Source of the DNA: Duganella sp. CF517
GTDB taxonomy: Bacteria > Pseudomonadota > Gammaproteobacteria > Burkholderiales > Burkholderiaceae_D
Reading direction: 5' to 3'
Assembly (NCBI RefSeq): GCF_900110275.1
Contig: NZ_FODC01000007.1
Location: forward strand, 186,001-250,000
Length of the DNA stretch: 64,000 nt
Shown: one piece after another, positions 44,050 through 52,460 of the stretch
How the letters are laid out: every line of letters starts with the position of its first letter
Numbering within the stretch: position 1 is the first letter of the stretch
Position numbers and translations under genes: made by a program
Notes under the pieces: model-generated
What the model saw: the letters and a program-made list of their open reading frames with translations, nothing else
Database searches by the model: none
What the model was told of the DNA's origin: nothing

Positions 44050-44065
44050 TGGCACGCCTCTTGCA
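44050..44065 (+). promoter_or_regulatory. Sigma-54 promoter of the nitrate/nitrite reductase operon
   Basis: TTGGCACG-N4-TTGCAT, a full RpoN consensus match (TGGCAC 44050-44055, TTGCA 44061-44065). The 11-mer CTCCCTCTGTA recurs 20 bp before it (44020-44030), 11 bp, about one helical turn, further away than at the nrt promoter. Confidence 0.93.
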
Positions 44066-44078
44066 TTAGTTGAAGCAG

Positions 44079-44197
44079 GGGATCAACGGCGATCCCTCCC
44101 AAATACATACGGCCGGTCCAAAGAAGGACCGGCAGGACAACGGCGTCCGCCTGACCTGGTTTAGAACACCTTGGTTGAGCGGGCGCCTTTTTGTTTT
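44079..44197 (+). promoter_or_regulatory. ANTAR-responsive antitermination leader of the narK-nirBD-nasA operon
   Basis: P1 GGGATC-AACGGC-GATCCC (44079-44096) and P2 GGAC-AACGGC-GTCC (44135-44148, extended by GGC/GCC across an A bulge) carry identical hexaloops with A1 and G4. P2's 3' strand lies within the terminator arm GGCGTCCGC (44142-44150). That arm pairs with GCGGGCGCC (44179-44187), followed by TTTTTGTTTT. A separate perfect hairpin GCCGGTCC/GGACCGGC (44112-44133) occupies the P1-P2 linker. NasT would stabilise P1/P2 and release the operon. Confidence 0.93.
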
Positions 44198-44213
44198 CTG
44201 AACGGGATAAAAA

Positions 44214-45518
44214 ATGGCCAGCAAAGCTACCAGCATCAAGCTCTTCTCGATCTCAACGCCGCAGATGCGGGCGTTCCACCTGACCTGGATGGCGTTCTTC
44301 GTCTGCTTCTTCGCATGGTTCGCCTGCGCGCCGCTGATGCCTGTCATTAAAGGCGAATTCGGTCTGAGCGTCGCGCAGATCGCCAACATCAACATCGCCG
44401 CCGTCGCCATCACGATCCTGGTGCGCCTGATCGTCGGCCCGCTGTGCGACCACTTCGGCCCGCGCAAGGCCTATACCGGCCTGCTGCTGCTCGGCTCCAT
44501 CCCGGTGATCGGCGTGGCCTTCGCCCAGAGCTACGAGAGCTTCCTGTTCTTCCGCCTGGGGATCGGCGCGGCCGGCGCCAGCTTCGTCATCACGCAGTAC
44601 CACACCTCGGTGATGTTCGCGCCTAAAGTGGTCGGCACCGCCAACGCGGCCGCCGCCGGCTGGGGCAATGCCGGCGGTGGCGTCGCGCAGGCTGTCATGC
44701 CGCTCTTGATGACGGCGATGGTCATGCTGGGCGTCTCCGAGACCTTCGGCTGGCGCGCCGCGCTGATCGTGCCGGGCGTCCTGATGATCATCATGGCCGG
44801 CGTCTACTACCGCTACACCCAGGACTGCCCGCAAGGTAATTACAGCGAGCTGCGCGCCGCCGGCATCCCGATCGAAGGCGGCAAGAAGGGCGGCTGGGAG
44901 AGCTTCAAGCTGGCCGCCGCCAACTACCGCGTATGGCTGCTGTTCATCACCTACGGCGCCTGCTTCGGCATCGAGATCTTCATCCACAACATCGCCGCGA
45001 TCTACTACGTCGATCACTTCAAACTGACCCTGGGCCAGGCCGGCATGGCCGCCGGCAGCTTCGGTTTGCTGGCGCTGTTCGCCCGCGCATTGGGCGGCTG
45101 GGCCTCGGACAAATTCGCCGCCAAGGGCAACCTGAATAACCGCGTCACACTGCTGTTCGTGCTGATGCTCGGCGAAGGCGCCGGCCTGCTGATGTTCGCC
45201 CACGCCGGCACCGCCGCGCTGGCGATCGGCGCGATGCTGATCTTCGGCCTGTTCACCCACATGGCTTGCGGCGCGACCTACGCCGTGGTGCCGTTCGTCG
45301 ACAAGCGCGCCCTGGGCGGCGTGGCCGGCATCATCGGCGCCGGCGGCAACGTCGGCGCGGTGGCCGCGGGCTTCCTGATGAAGGGCCTGGGCGACACGCA
45401 GCAGACCTTGAGCATCCTGGGCATCGTCGTCGCCGCGACCGCGCTGTGCGCGCTGGCCGCCCGCTTCGGCACCTCCGCCATCGAAGAATCCGTCTCCGCT
45501 ACCAAACTGGCAGCTTAA
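44214..45518 (+). CDS. MFS nitrate/nitrite transporter (NarK/NasA family)
   Basis: 434 aa with about 12 membrane segments. It opens with AFHLTWMAFFVCFFAWFACAPLMPVI, typical of nitrate/nitrite porters. The nitrate signature WGNAGGGVAQAVMPL lies near residue 150, and a second Gly-rich GIIGAGGNVGAVAAGFLM near 380. First gene of the reductase operon, 17 bp after the leader's T-tract, providing a second nitrate uptake route besides nrtABC. Confidence 0.95.
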   Translation: MASKATSIKLFSISTPQMRAFHLTWMAFFVCFFAWFACAPLMPVIKGEFGLSVAQIANINIAAVAITILVRLIVGPLCDHFGPRKAYTGLLLLGSIPVIGVAFAQSYESFLFFRLGIGAAGASFVITQYHTSVMFAPKVVGTANAAAAGWGNAGGGVAQAVMPLLMTAMVMLGVSETFGWRAALIVPGVLMIIMAGVYYRYTQDCPQGNYSELRAAGIPIEGGKKGGWESFKLAAANYRVWLLFITYGACFGIEIFIHNIAAIYYVDHFKLTLGQAGMAAGSFGLLALFARALGGWASDKFAAKGNLNNRVTLLFVLMLGEGAGLLMFAHAGTAALAIGAMLIFGLFTHMACGATYAVVPFVDKRALGGVAGIIGAGGNVGAVAAGFLMKGLGDTQQTLSILGIVVAATALCALAARFGTSAIEESVSATKLAA

Positions 45519-45535
45519 GCTTAAAGGAACCTATC

Positions 45536-48067
45536 ATGAAAATCATCGTTATCGGCCACGGCATGGTCGGCCACAAATTCCTGGAAAGCCTGGCCGCCAG
45601 CGGCAAGACCAACCTGCAGGTGACGGTGCTGTGCGAGGAAGTGCGTCCCGCGTACGACCGCGTGCACCTGTCGGAATTCTTCTCTGGTAAAACCGCCGAA
45701 GACCTGTCGCTGGTGAAGCCCGGTTTCTTCGAACGCGACGACATGGTGCTGCGCCTGAACACCCGCGCCACCGCCATCGACACCGCCGCCAAGACCGTCA
45801 CCACCGGCGACGGCGACGTGCTCCCGTACGACAAGCTGGTGATCGCCACCGGTTCCTATCCGTTCGTGCCGCCGCTGCCGGGCAAGGAGCGCAAGGATTG
45901 CTTCGTCTACCGCACCATCGAGGATCTGGAAGCGATGATGGAATGCGGCCAGCGCTCCAAGACCGGCGTCGTCATCGGCGGCGGCCTGCTGGGCCTCGAA
46001 TGCGCCAAGGCGCTGCGCGACCTGAAGCTGGAAACCCACGTGGTCGAATTCTCGCCGCGCCTGATGGCGGTGCAGGTGGACGATGGCGGCGCGCGCGTTC
46101 TGCGCCGTAAAATCGAAGAGCTGGGCGTGACCGTCCATACCGGCAAAAACACCACCGCCATCGTCGACGGCGTCGATGGCACCCACCGCATGGAGTTCGC
46201 CGACGGCGGCCATCTGGACGCCGACATGATCGTCTTCTCGGCCGGTATCCGCCCGCGCGACATGCTGGCGCGCGAATCCGGCCTGACCGTCGGCCCGCGC
46301 GGCGGCATCGAAATCAACAACAACTGCGTCACCTCCAACCCGGACGTCTACGCCATCGGCGAATGCGCGCTGTGGGGCGGCTTGATCTTCGGCCTGGTGG
46401 CGCCGGGCTACGAGATGGCGCGCGTCGCGGCCAAGCACATGCTGGGCGAGGCGGGCGAATTCGCCGGCGCCGACATGAGCACCAAGCTGAAATTGATGGG
46501 CGTGGACGTGGCCAGTATCGGCGACCCGCACGGCAACATCGCCGGCAGCCGCTCGTACCAGTTCACCGACGAGCGCAAACAGATCTACAAGAAGATCGTC
46601 GTTTCCGACTGCGGTAAATACCTGCAAGGCGCGGTGATGGTCGGCGACGCCGCCGAATACGGCACGCTGCTGCAGATGATGCTGAATAAAATCGAACTGC
46701 CGGAATCGCCGGAGTTCCTGATCCTGCCGCAGTCGGACGGCGCCGCCAAGCCTGGCCTGGGCGTGGACGCTTTGCCGGAAGGCGCGCAAATCTGCTCCTG
46801 CAACGACGTCTCCAAGGGCGCGCTGTGCGCGGCGGTGGCCGCCGGCGCCTGCACCATCGGCGATCTGAAAAGCTGCACCAACGCCGGCACCTCGTGCGGC
46901 GGCTGCGTGCCGCTGGTGACGCAGGTGATGAAGGCCGAGATGAAAAAGCTCGGCATGGCGGTCAACAACCACGTGTGCGAACACTTCGCCTATTCGCGCC
47001 AGGAGATGTTCCATCTGATCAAAGTCGGCCAGATCAAGTCCTTCGACGACCTGCTGGCGAAGCACGGCAAGGGCCTCGGTTGCGACGTGTGCAAACCGCT
47101 GGCCGCCAGCATCCTGGCGTCGGTGTGGAACGACTTCGTGCTGAAGAAGGAACATGCCAGCCTGCAGGACACCAACGACTACTTCCTCGGTAATATCCAG
47201 AAGGACGGCACCTACTCGGTCGTTCCACGCATGCCGGGCGGCGAGGTGACGGCCGACGGTCTGATCGCGGTCGGCATGGTCGCCAAGAAGTACCAGCTGT
47301 ACACCAAGATCACCGGCGGCGCCCGCGTCGACCTGTTCGGCGCCCGCGTCGAGCAGCTGCCGCTGATCTGGGAAGAACTGATCGCCGCCGGCTTCGAATC
47401 CGGCCACGCCTACGGCAAGTCGCTGCGCACGGTCAAATCCTGCGTCGGCTCGACCTGGTGCCGTTATGGCGTCGACGATTCGATCGGCCTGGCCATCGAA
47501 CTGGAAAACCGCTACAAGGGCCTGCGCACGCCGCACAAGATCAAGTTCGGCGTGTCCGGCTGCACCCGCGAGTGCGCCGAGGCGCAGGGCAAGGACGTCG
47601 GCATCATCGCCACCGAAAAAGGCTGGAACCTCTACGTGTGCGGCAACGGCGGCATGAAGCCGCGCCACGCCGAATTGCTGGCGACGGACCTGGACAAGGC
47701 CACGCTGGTGCAGTACATCGACCGCTTCCTGATGTTCTACACCCGCACCGGCGACCGTCTGCAGCGCACCAGCACCTGGCGCGAGAACCTGGAAGGCGGC
47801 CTCGATTACCTGAAGCAGGTCGTCGTGCAGGACAAGCTGGGCATCGCCGCCGACCTGGAAGCGGACATGCAGCACGTCGTCAACACCTACGCGTGCGAGT
47901 GGAAGGAAGCCGTCGAGAATCCGGAGACGCGCAAGCGCTTCCGCACCTTCGTCAACAGCGAGAAGGGCGACGACAACGTCGTCTTCATGGAGGAACGCGG
48001 CCAGATTCGTCCGGCCACCGTGGAAGAACGCAAACGCGTGATTCCGATCGCCGTCAGCGCGGCTTGA
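45536..48067 (+). CDS. nirB: Nitrite reductase (NADH) large subunit
   Basis: 843 aa from ATG 45536, preceded by AAAGGA. N-terminal FAD/NAD(P)H domains (MKIIVIGHGMVGHKFLE; VVIGGGLLGLECAKAL), then a [2Fe-2S] BFD-like Cys region (ICSCNDVSKGALC ... SCTNAGTSCGGCVP, about 420-465). The C-terminal siroheme/[4Fe-4S] reductase domain has ligand Cys in CVGSTWCRYG (about 635) and CTRECAEAQGKDVG (about 675). Reduces nitrite to ammonium in the cytoplasm with NirD. Second gene of the nasT/sigma-54 controlled operon. Confidence 0.98.
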   Translation: MKIIVIGHGMVGHKFLESLAASGKTNLQVTVLCEEVRPAYDRVHLSEFFSGKTAEDLSLVKPGFFERDDMVLRLNTRATAIDTAAKTVTTGDGDVLPYDKLVIATGSYPFVPPLPGKERKDCFVYRTIEDLEAMMECGQRSKTGVVIGGGLLGLECAKALRDLKLETHVVEFSPRLMAVQVDDGGARVLRRKIEELGVTVHTGKNTTAIVDGVDGTHRMEFADGGHLDADMIVFSAGIRPRDMLARESGLTVGPRGGIEINNNCVTSNPDVYAIGECALWGGLIFGLVAPGYEMARVAAKHMLGEAGEFAGADMSTKLKLMGVDVASIGDPHGNIAGSRSYQFTDERKQIYKKIVVSDCGKYLQGAVMVGDAAEYGTLLQMMLNKIELPESPEFLILPQSDGAAKPGLGVDALPEGAQICSCNDVSKGALCAAVAAGACTIGDLKSCTNAGTSCGGCVPLVTQVMKAEMKKLGMAVNNHVCEHFAYSRQEMFHLIKVGQIKSFDDLLAKHGKGLGCDVCKPLAASILASVWNDFVLKKEHASLQDTNDYFLGNIQKDGTYSVVPRMPGGEVTADGLIAVGMVAKKYQLYTKITGGARVDLFGARVEQLPLIWEELIAAGFESGHAYGKSLRTVKSCVGSTWCRYGVDDSIGLAIELENRYKGLRTPHKIKFGVSGCTRECAEAQGKDVGIIATEKGWNLYVCGNGGMKPRHAELLATDLDKATLVQYIDRFLMFYTRTGDRLQRTSTWRENLEGGLDYLKQVVVQDKLGIAADLEADMQHVVNTYACEWKEAVENPETRKRFRTFVNSEKGDDNVVFMEERGQIRPATVEERKRVIPIAVSAA

Positions 48068-48078
48068 GGAGAATACAA

Positions 48079-48426
48079 ATGCATCGCGATATTCAAACTG
48101 ATAACTGGATCGCCGTCTGCAACCTGGACGACATCGTGCCCAACACTGGAGTGTGCGCACTGCTGAACAACGCGCAGATCGCCGTCTTCCACGTCAACGA
48201 CGGCGGCCCGCGCGTGTTCGCCATCGATAACTACGATCCGAACTCGGAAGCCGCAGTGCTGTCGCGCGGCCTGGTGGGCAGCCTGGGCGAACGCATCGTG
48301 GTCGCTTCGCCGATCTACAAGCAGCACTTCGACCTGCAAACCGGCGAATGCCTGGAAGCGCCGGCCAACTCGGTCGGCACTTATCCGGCACGCGTGGCAG
48401 ACGGCAAAGTCTGGGTAGGCCTATGA
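48079..48426 (+). CDS. nirD: Nitrite reductase small subunit
   Basis: 115 aa, a Rieske-like fold without the cluster ligands, as usual for NirD: NWIAVCNLDDIVPNTGVCALLNN, VFAIDNYDPNSEAAVLSRGL, IVVASPIYKQHFDLQTGECLEAP. ATG 48079 is 11 bp after nirB; its stop overlaps the next start by ATGA. Required for NADH-dependent nitrite reduction. Confidence 0.97.
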   Translation: MHRDIQTDNWIAVCNLDDIVPNTGVCALLNNAQIAVFHVNDGGPRVFAIDNYDPNSEAAVLSRGLVGSLGERIVVASPIYKQHFDLQTGECLEAPANSVGTYPARVADGKVWVGL

Positions 48427-49661
48427 AATCCCCGGAGCGCGTGGAATCGAAGCCTGCGCTGGTCGTCATCGGCAACGGCATGGCCGGCATGCGCACGGTC
48501 GAGGAGCTGCACAAACTCGATCCGGACATGTACGACATCACCGTGTTCGGCGCCGAGCCGCATGGTAACTACAATCGCATCCTGCTGTCGCCGGTGCTGG
48601 CCGGCGAGAAGACGATGGACGACATCATGCTCAACACGCGTGAGTGGTACGTCCAGCATGGCATCACGCTGCACGCCGGCGATCCGGTCGAGCATATCGA
48701 CCGCCGCAATCGCATCGTGCGCGCGCGCTCCGGCCTGGAAGTGCGTTACGACCGCCTGCTGATCGCCACCGGCTCCAAGCCGTTCATCATTCCCGTACCG
48801 GGCCACCAGCTTCCCGGTGTATTGGCCTTCCGCGATATCCAGGATGTGGAATCGATGCTGGAGGCGGCGCGCAACCACAAGCACGCGGTGGTCATCGGCG
48901 GCGGCCTGCTGGGACTCGAAGCGGCCAACGGCCTGCAACGCCAGGGCATGTCCGTCACCGTGGTCCACGTGACCGACGCGCTGATGAACCAGCAGCTCGA
49001 CAAGCCCGCCGCGCAACTGCTGCAAAAGGCGCTGGAGGACAAGGGCCTGAAATTCAGATTGAACGCGCAGACCGCCGAAATCGTCGGCACCGATCGCGCC
49101 ACCGCCGTGCGCTTCAAGGATGGCAGCGAGATCCCGGCCGATCTTGTGGTGATGACCGCCGGCGTGCGCCCGAACATCGAGCTGGCCAAGGCGGCCGGCT
49201 TGCACTGCGACCGCGCCATCATCGTCGACGACACCTTGCAAACCTACGATCCGCGCATCTACGCGGTCGGCGAGTGCGTGCAGCACCGCAGCGCGACGTT
49301 CGGCCTGGTGGCGCCGATCTGGGACCAGGCGCGCGTTTGCGGCGCCCACCTGGCCGGCGCCGGCGTGCGCCGCTACGTGCAGCAAACTTCGCCCACACGC
49401 CTGAAGGTCACCGGTGTAGACTTGTACTCGGTCGGCGATTTCGTCGGCGGCGAGGGCTCCGAGGACCTGGTGCTGCGCGATGCGCGGCGCGGCGTCTACA
49501 AGCGGCTGGTGTTGAAGAACAACCGCGTCACCGGCGCCGTGCTGTATGGCGACGTCAAGGACGGCCCTTGGTATTTCGGCCTGATCCAGAACAACACCGA
49601 CATCACCTCGATCCGGCAAACCCTGTTATTCGGCGAGGCGCTCAGCGCCAGGGCCGCGTGA
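48423..49661 (+). CDS. FAD-dependent NAD(P)H oxidoreductase, likely electron donor to the assimilatory nitrate reductase
   Basis: 412 aa. It resembles the N-terminal half of NirB and rubredoxin-type reductases: ALVVIGNGMAGMRTVEEL (FAD), AVVIGGGLLGLEAANGL (NAD(P)H), then YAVGECVQHR near residue 280. No Fe-S cluster motif is present, in contrast to nirB. Its ATG overlaps the nirD stop and nasA follows 24 bp later. It is therefore probably the NasB-type reductase that feeds electrons to NasA. Confidence 0.9.
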   Translation: MKSPERVESKPALVVIGNGMAGMRTVEELHKLDPDMYDITVFGAEPHGNYNRILLSPVLAGEKTMDDIMLNTREWYVQHGITLHAGDPVEHIDRRNRIVRARSGLEVRYDRLLIATGSKPFIIPVPGHQLPGVLAFRDIQDVESMLEAARNHKHAVVIGGGLLGLEAANGLQRQGMSVTVVHVTDALMNQQLDKPAAQLLQKALEDKGLKFRLNAQTAEIVGTDRATAVRFKDGSEIPADLVVMTAGVRPNIELAKAAGLHCDRAIIVDDTLQTYDPRIYAVGECVQHRSATFGLVAPIWDQARVCGAHLAGAGVRRYVQQTSPTRLKVTGVDLYSVGDFVGGEGSEDLVLRDARRGVYKRLVLKNNRVTGAVLYGDVKDGPWYFGLIQNNTDITSIRQTLLFGEALSARAA

Positions 49662-49685
49662 TTCAATAGTCTAAGCGAGCGAATT

Positions 49686-52409
49686 TTGAACCTGTCCCAA
49701 GACCATCTGTCAGTCCGCACCACCTGCGCCTATTGCGGCGTCGGTTGCGGTGTGAGCGCCACCCCCAAGGGCGACGGCACGGTCACCATCGCCGGCGACA
49801 AGCTGCACCCCGCGAACAAGGGGCGCCTGTGCGTCAAGGGTTCGGCGCTGGGCGAGACGGTTGGCCTGGACGGCCGTCTGCTGTATCCGCAGGTTCGCGG
49901 CGATGAGGGCCTGCGCCGCGTCTCGTGGGACGAGGCGCTGGACAAGGTCGCCGGCACCTGGCGCGCCATCATCGACGAGCATGGCCCGGACGCGGTGGCC
50001 TTGTACGTCTCCGGGCAATTGCTGACCGAGGACTACTACGTCGCCAACAAGCTGATGAAGGGTTACATCGGCAGCGCCAACATCGACACCAACTCGCGCC
50101 TGTGCATGTCGTCGGCGGTGGCCGGCTACAAGCGCGCCTTCGGCGAGGACCTGGTGCCGCTGTGCTACGACGATCTGGAACTGGCCGACATGGTGGTGCT
50201 GGTCGGCTCCAACACCGCCTGGTGCCATCCGATCCTGTTCCAGCGCATCCTGAAGGCCAAGGAGCAGCGGCCGGAGATGAAGATCGTCGTCATCGACCCG
50301 CGCCGCACGGCGACCTGCGAGCTGGCCGACCTGCACCTGCCGGTGAAGGCGGGCACCGACGTCTGGCTGTTCAACGGCTTGCTCAGCTATCTGAATCGCA
50401 TCGGCGCGGTCGATCCGGCCTTCGTGGCCGACCACACCAACGGCGTCGACGCGGCGCTCGCCACCGCCAACGCCGATTGCAGCGACCCGGCCGTCGTGGC
50501 CAGGATCTGTCGCATCGAGCTGCCGGTGCTGATGGAGTTCTACGAACTGTTCGCGTCCACGCACAAGACCATCACCGCCTACTCGATGGGCGTGAACCAG
50601 TCGTCTTCCGGCACCGATAAGGTCAACAGCATCATCAACTGCCACCTGATCGGCGGCCGCATCGGCCAGCCGGGCATGGGGCCGTTCTCGATCACCGGCC
50701 AGCCCAACGCCATGGGCGGGCGCGAAGTGGGCGGCCTGGCCAACATGCTGGCGGCGCACATGGACCTGGACCGCGCCGACCACCGCGAAGTGGTGCAAAC
50801 CTTCTGGGAATCGCCGGCCATGGCCGACAAACCAGGCCTGAAGGCGGTCGATCTGTTCAAGGCGATCGAGGACGGCAAGGTCAAGGCGGTGTGGGTAATC
50901 TCGACCAATCCCGTGGTCAGCATGCCGGACGCCGACCAGGTGCGGCGCGCGCTGGAAAAGTGCGAATTGGTGGTCGCCACCGACATCATGCAAAACACCG
51001 ACACCAACGCCTACGCCGACGTGCTGCTGCCGGCGCTGGGCTGGGGCGAGAAGGAGGGCACGGTCACCAATTCCGAGCGCCGAATTTCGCGCCAGCGCGC
51101 CTTCCTGCCGGCGCCGGGCGAAGCCATGGCCGACTGGAAGATCCTGGCGCTGTTCGCGCAGCGCATGGGTTTCAACGGTTTCGACTTCGCCGGCGCCAAC
51201 AGCGTGTTTGACGAACACGCGCGCCTGAGCGGCTTCCGCAACAGCGCCGCCGACGTGCCGCGCGCCTTCGACATGTCCGGCCTGGCGCGGTTGAACAAGA
51301 ACGAGTACGACGGTCTCGAACCTATACAGTGGCCGGTGCGCCGCGGCGCCGACGGCGGCTTCGATGTGGAACAGCGGCTGTTCGCCGACAAGCGCTTCGC
51401 CCACGCGGACGGCAAGGCGCGCTTCATCGTTACCGTGCCGCGCGCGCCGGCCAACGCCATCAGCGAGGACTTCCCGCTGGCGCTCAACACCGGCCGCGTG
51501 CGTGACCAGTGGCATACGATGACGCGTACCGGCAAATCCTTCACGCTGGCCGATCACATCTCCGAGTCGTTCGTCGACATCCACCCGCAGGACGCGCTGC
51601 TGCACGGCGTGCGCGAGGGCGACCTGGCGCGCGTCAGCTCCGAGTGGGGCGCGATGGTGGCGCGCGTGCAGCACGGTGGCGGCATCCCGCGCGGCACGGT
51701 GTTCATTCCGATCCACTGGTCGGGCCAGACGTCGTCCGACGCCCGCGTCGGCGCATTGGTCAACCCGGTGGTCGATCCGGTGTCGGGCGAGCCGGAATTC
51801 AAGCATACGCCGGTGCGCATCGAGCAGTTCCGCGTCAACTGGCACAGCTTCATCCTGAGCCGCACCGAAGTGGATCTGGAGAGCGTGGCCCATTGGACCC
51901 GCATCCAGGGCCGCGAATTCGCCCGTTACGAACTGGCCGGCCGCAACACCATCTCCGATTTCGGCCCGTGGGCGCGCGGCGTGCTGGGTGTTGATGATCT
52001 CGATGCCGACTGGCTCGAATACGAAGACCGCACCGCCGGCGTGTACCGCGCCGTGCACGTGGTGAACGACCGCATCGAACAGTGCATCTTCCTGTCGCCG
52101 CGCCAGGACATGCCGTCGCGCGCGTGGCTCGCCAGCCTGTTCGTCAAGGAGCAGTTGAGCGAAATCGACCGCGTCGGCCTGCTGGTCGGCATGCCGGTCG
52201 AGAAGGGCGCCGACACCGGTCCGACCGTGTGCTCGTGCTTCGGCGTGGGCCGCAACACGATCTGCAACGCGATCGTCGAGAAGGACTTGCAGACGGTCGC
52301 GCAGGTGACGTCCTGCCTCAAGGCGGGCGGCAATTGCGGCTCCTGTGTCCCCGAAATCAAGAAGATTCTTGTGCAAACGCGCGTGGAGGCGGCGGAGGCA
52401 AGGTTGTAA
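49686..52409 (+). CDS. nasA: Assimilatory nitrate reductase catalytic subunit with C-terminal BFD-like [2Fe-2S] domain
   Basis: 907 aa, TTG start. The N-terminal [4Fe-4S] motif is CAYCGVGCGV ... GRLCVKG (about residues 14-60). Mo-bis-MGD domains follow: SRLCMSSAVAGYKRAFG with a Cys at the molybdenum-ligand position (about 140), YSMGVNQSSSGTDKVNSIINCHLIGGRIG, and GRVRDQWHTMTRTGKS. The C-terminal 55 residues (CSCFGVGRNTICNAIV ... CLKAGGNCGSCVPEIKKIL) form a bacterioferritin-associated-ferredoxin-like cluster domain. It reduces nitrate to nitrite in the cytoplasm, taking electrons from the adjacent flavoprotein. Last gene of the operon. Confidence 0.96.
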   Translation: MNLSQDHLSVRTTCAYCGVGCGVSATPKGDGTVTIAGDKLHPANKGRLCVKGSALGETVGLDGRLLYPQVRGDEGLRRVSWDEALDKVAGTWRAIIDEHGPDAVALYVSGQLLTEDYYVANKLMKGYIGSANIDTNSRLCMSSAVAGYKRAFGEDLVPLCYDDLELADMVVLVGSNTAWCHPILFQRILKAKEQRPEMKIVVIDPRRTATCELADLHLPVKAGTDVWLFNGLLSYLNRIGAVDPAFVADHTNGVDAALATANADCSDPAVVARICRIELPVLMEFYELFASTHKTITAYSMGVNQSSSGTDKVNSIINCHLIGGRIGQPGMGPFSITGQPNAMGGREVGGLANMLAAHMDLDRADHREVVQTFWESPAMADKPGLKAVDLFKAIEDGKVKAVWVISTNPVVSMPDADQVRRALEKCELVVATDIMQNTDTNAYADVLLPALGWGEKEGTVTNSERRISRQRAFLPAPGEAMADWKILALFAQRMGFNGFDFAGANSVFDEHARLSGFRNSAADVPRAFDMSGLARLNKNEYDGLEPIQWPVRRGADGGFDVEQRLFADKRFAHADGKARFIVTVPRAPANAISEDFPLALNTGRVRDQWHTMTRTGKSFTLADHISESFVDIHPQDALLHGVREGDLARVSSEWGAMVARVQHGGGIPRGTVFIPIHWSGQTSSDARVGALVNPVVDPVSGEPEFKHTPVRIEQFRVNWHSFILSRTEVDLESVAHWTRIQGREFARYELAGRNTISDFGPWARGVLGVDDLDADWLEYEDRTAGVYRAVHVVNDRIEQCIFLSPRQDMPSRAWLASLFVKEQLSEIDRVGLLVGMPVEKGADTGPTVCSCFGVGRNTICNAIVEKDLQTVAQVTSCLKAGGNCGSCVPEIKKILVQTRVEAAEARL

Positions 52410-52460
52410 ATATGGTAAATTAGACTATCGATCGCTTGATCATCACTACAGAGAGCGAAC

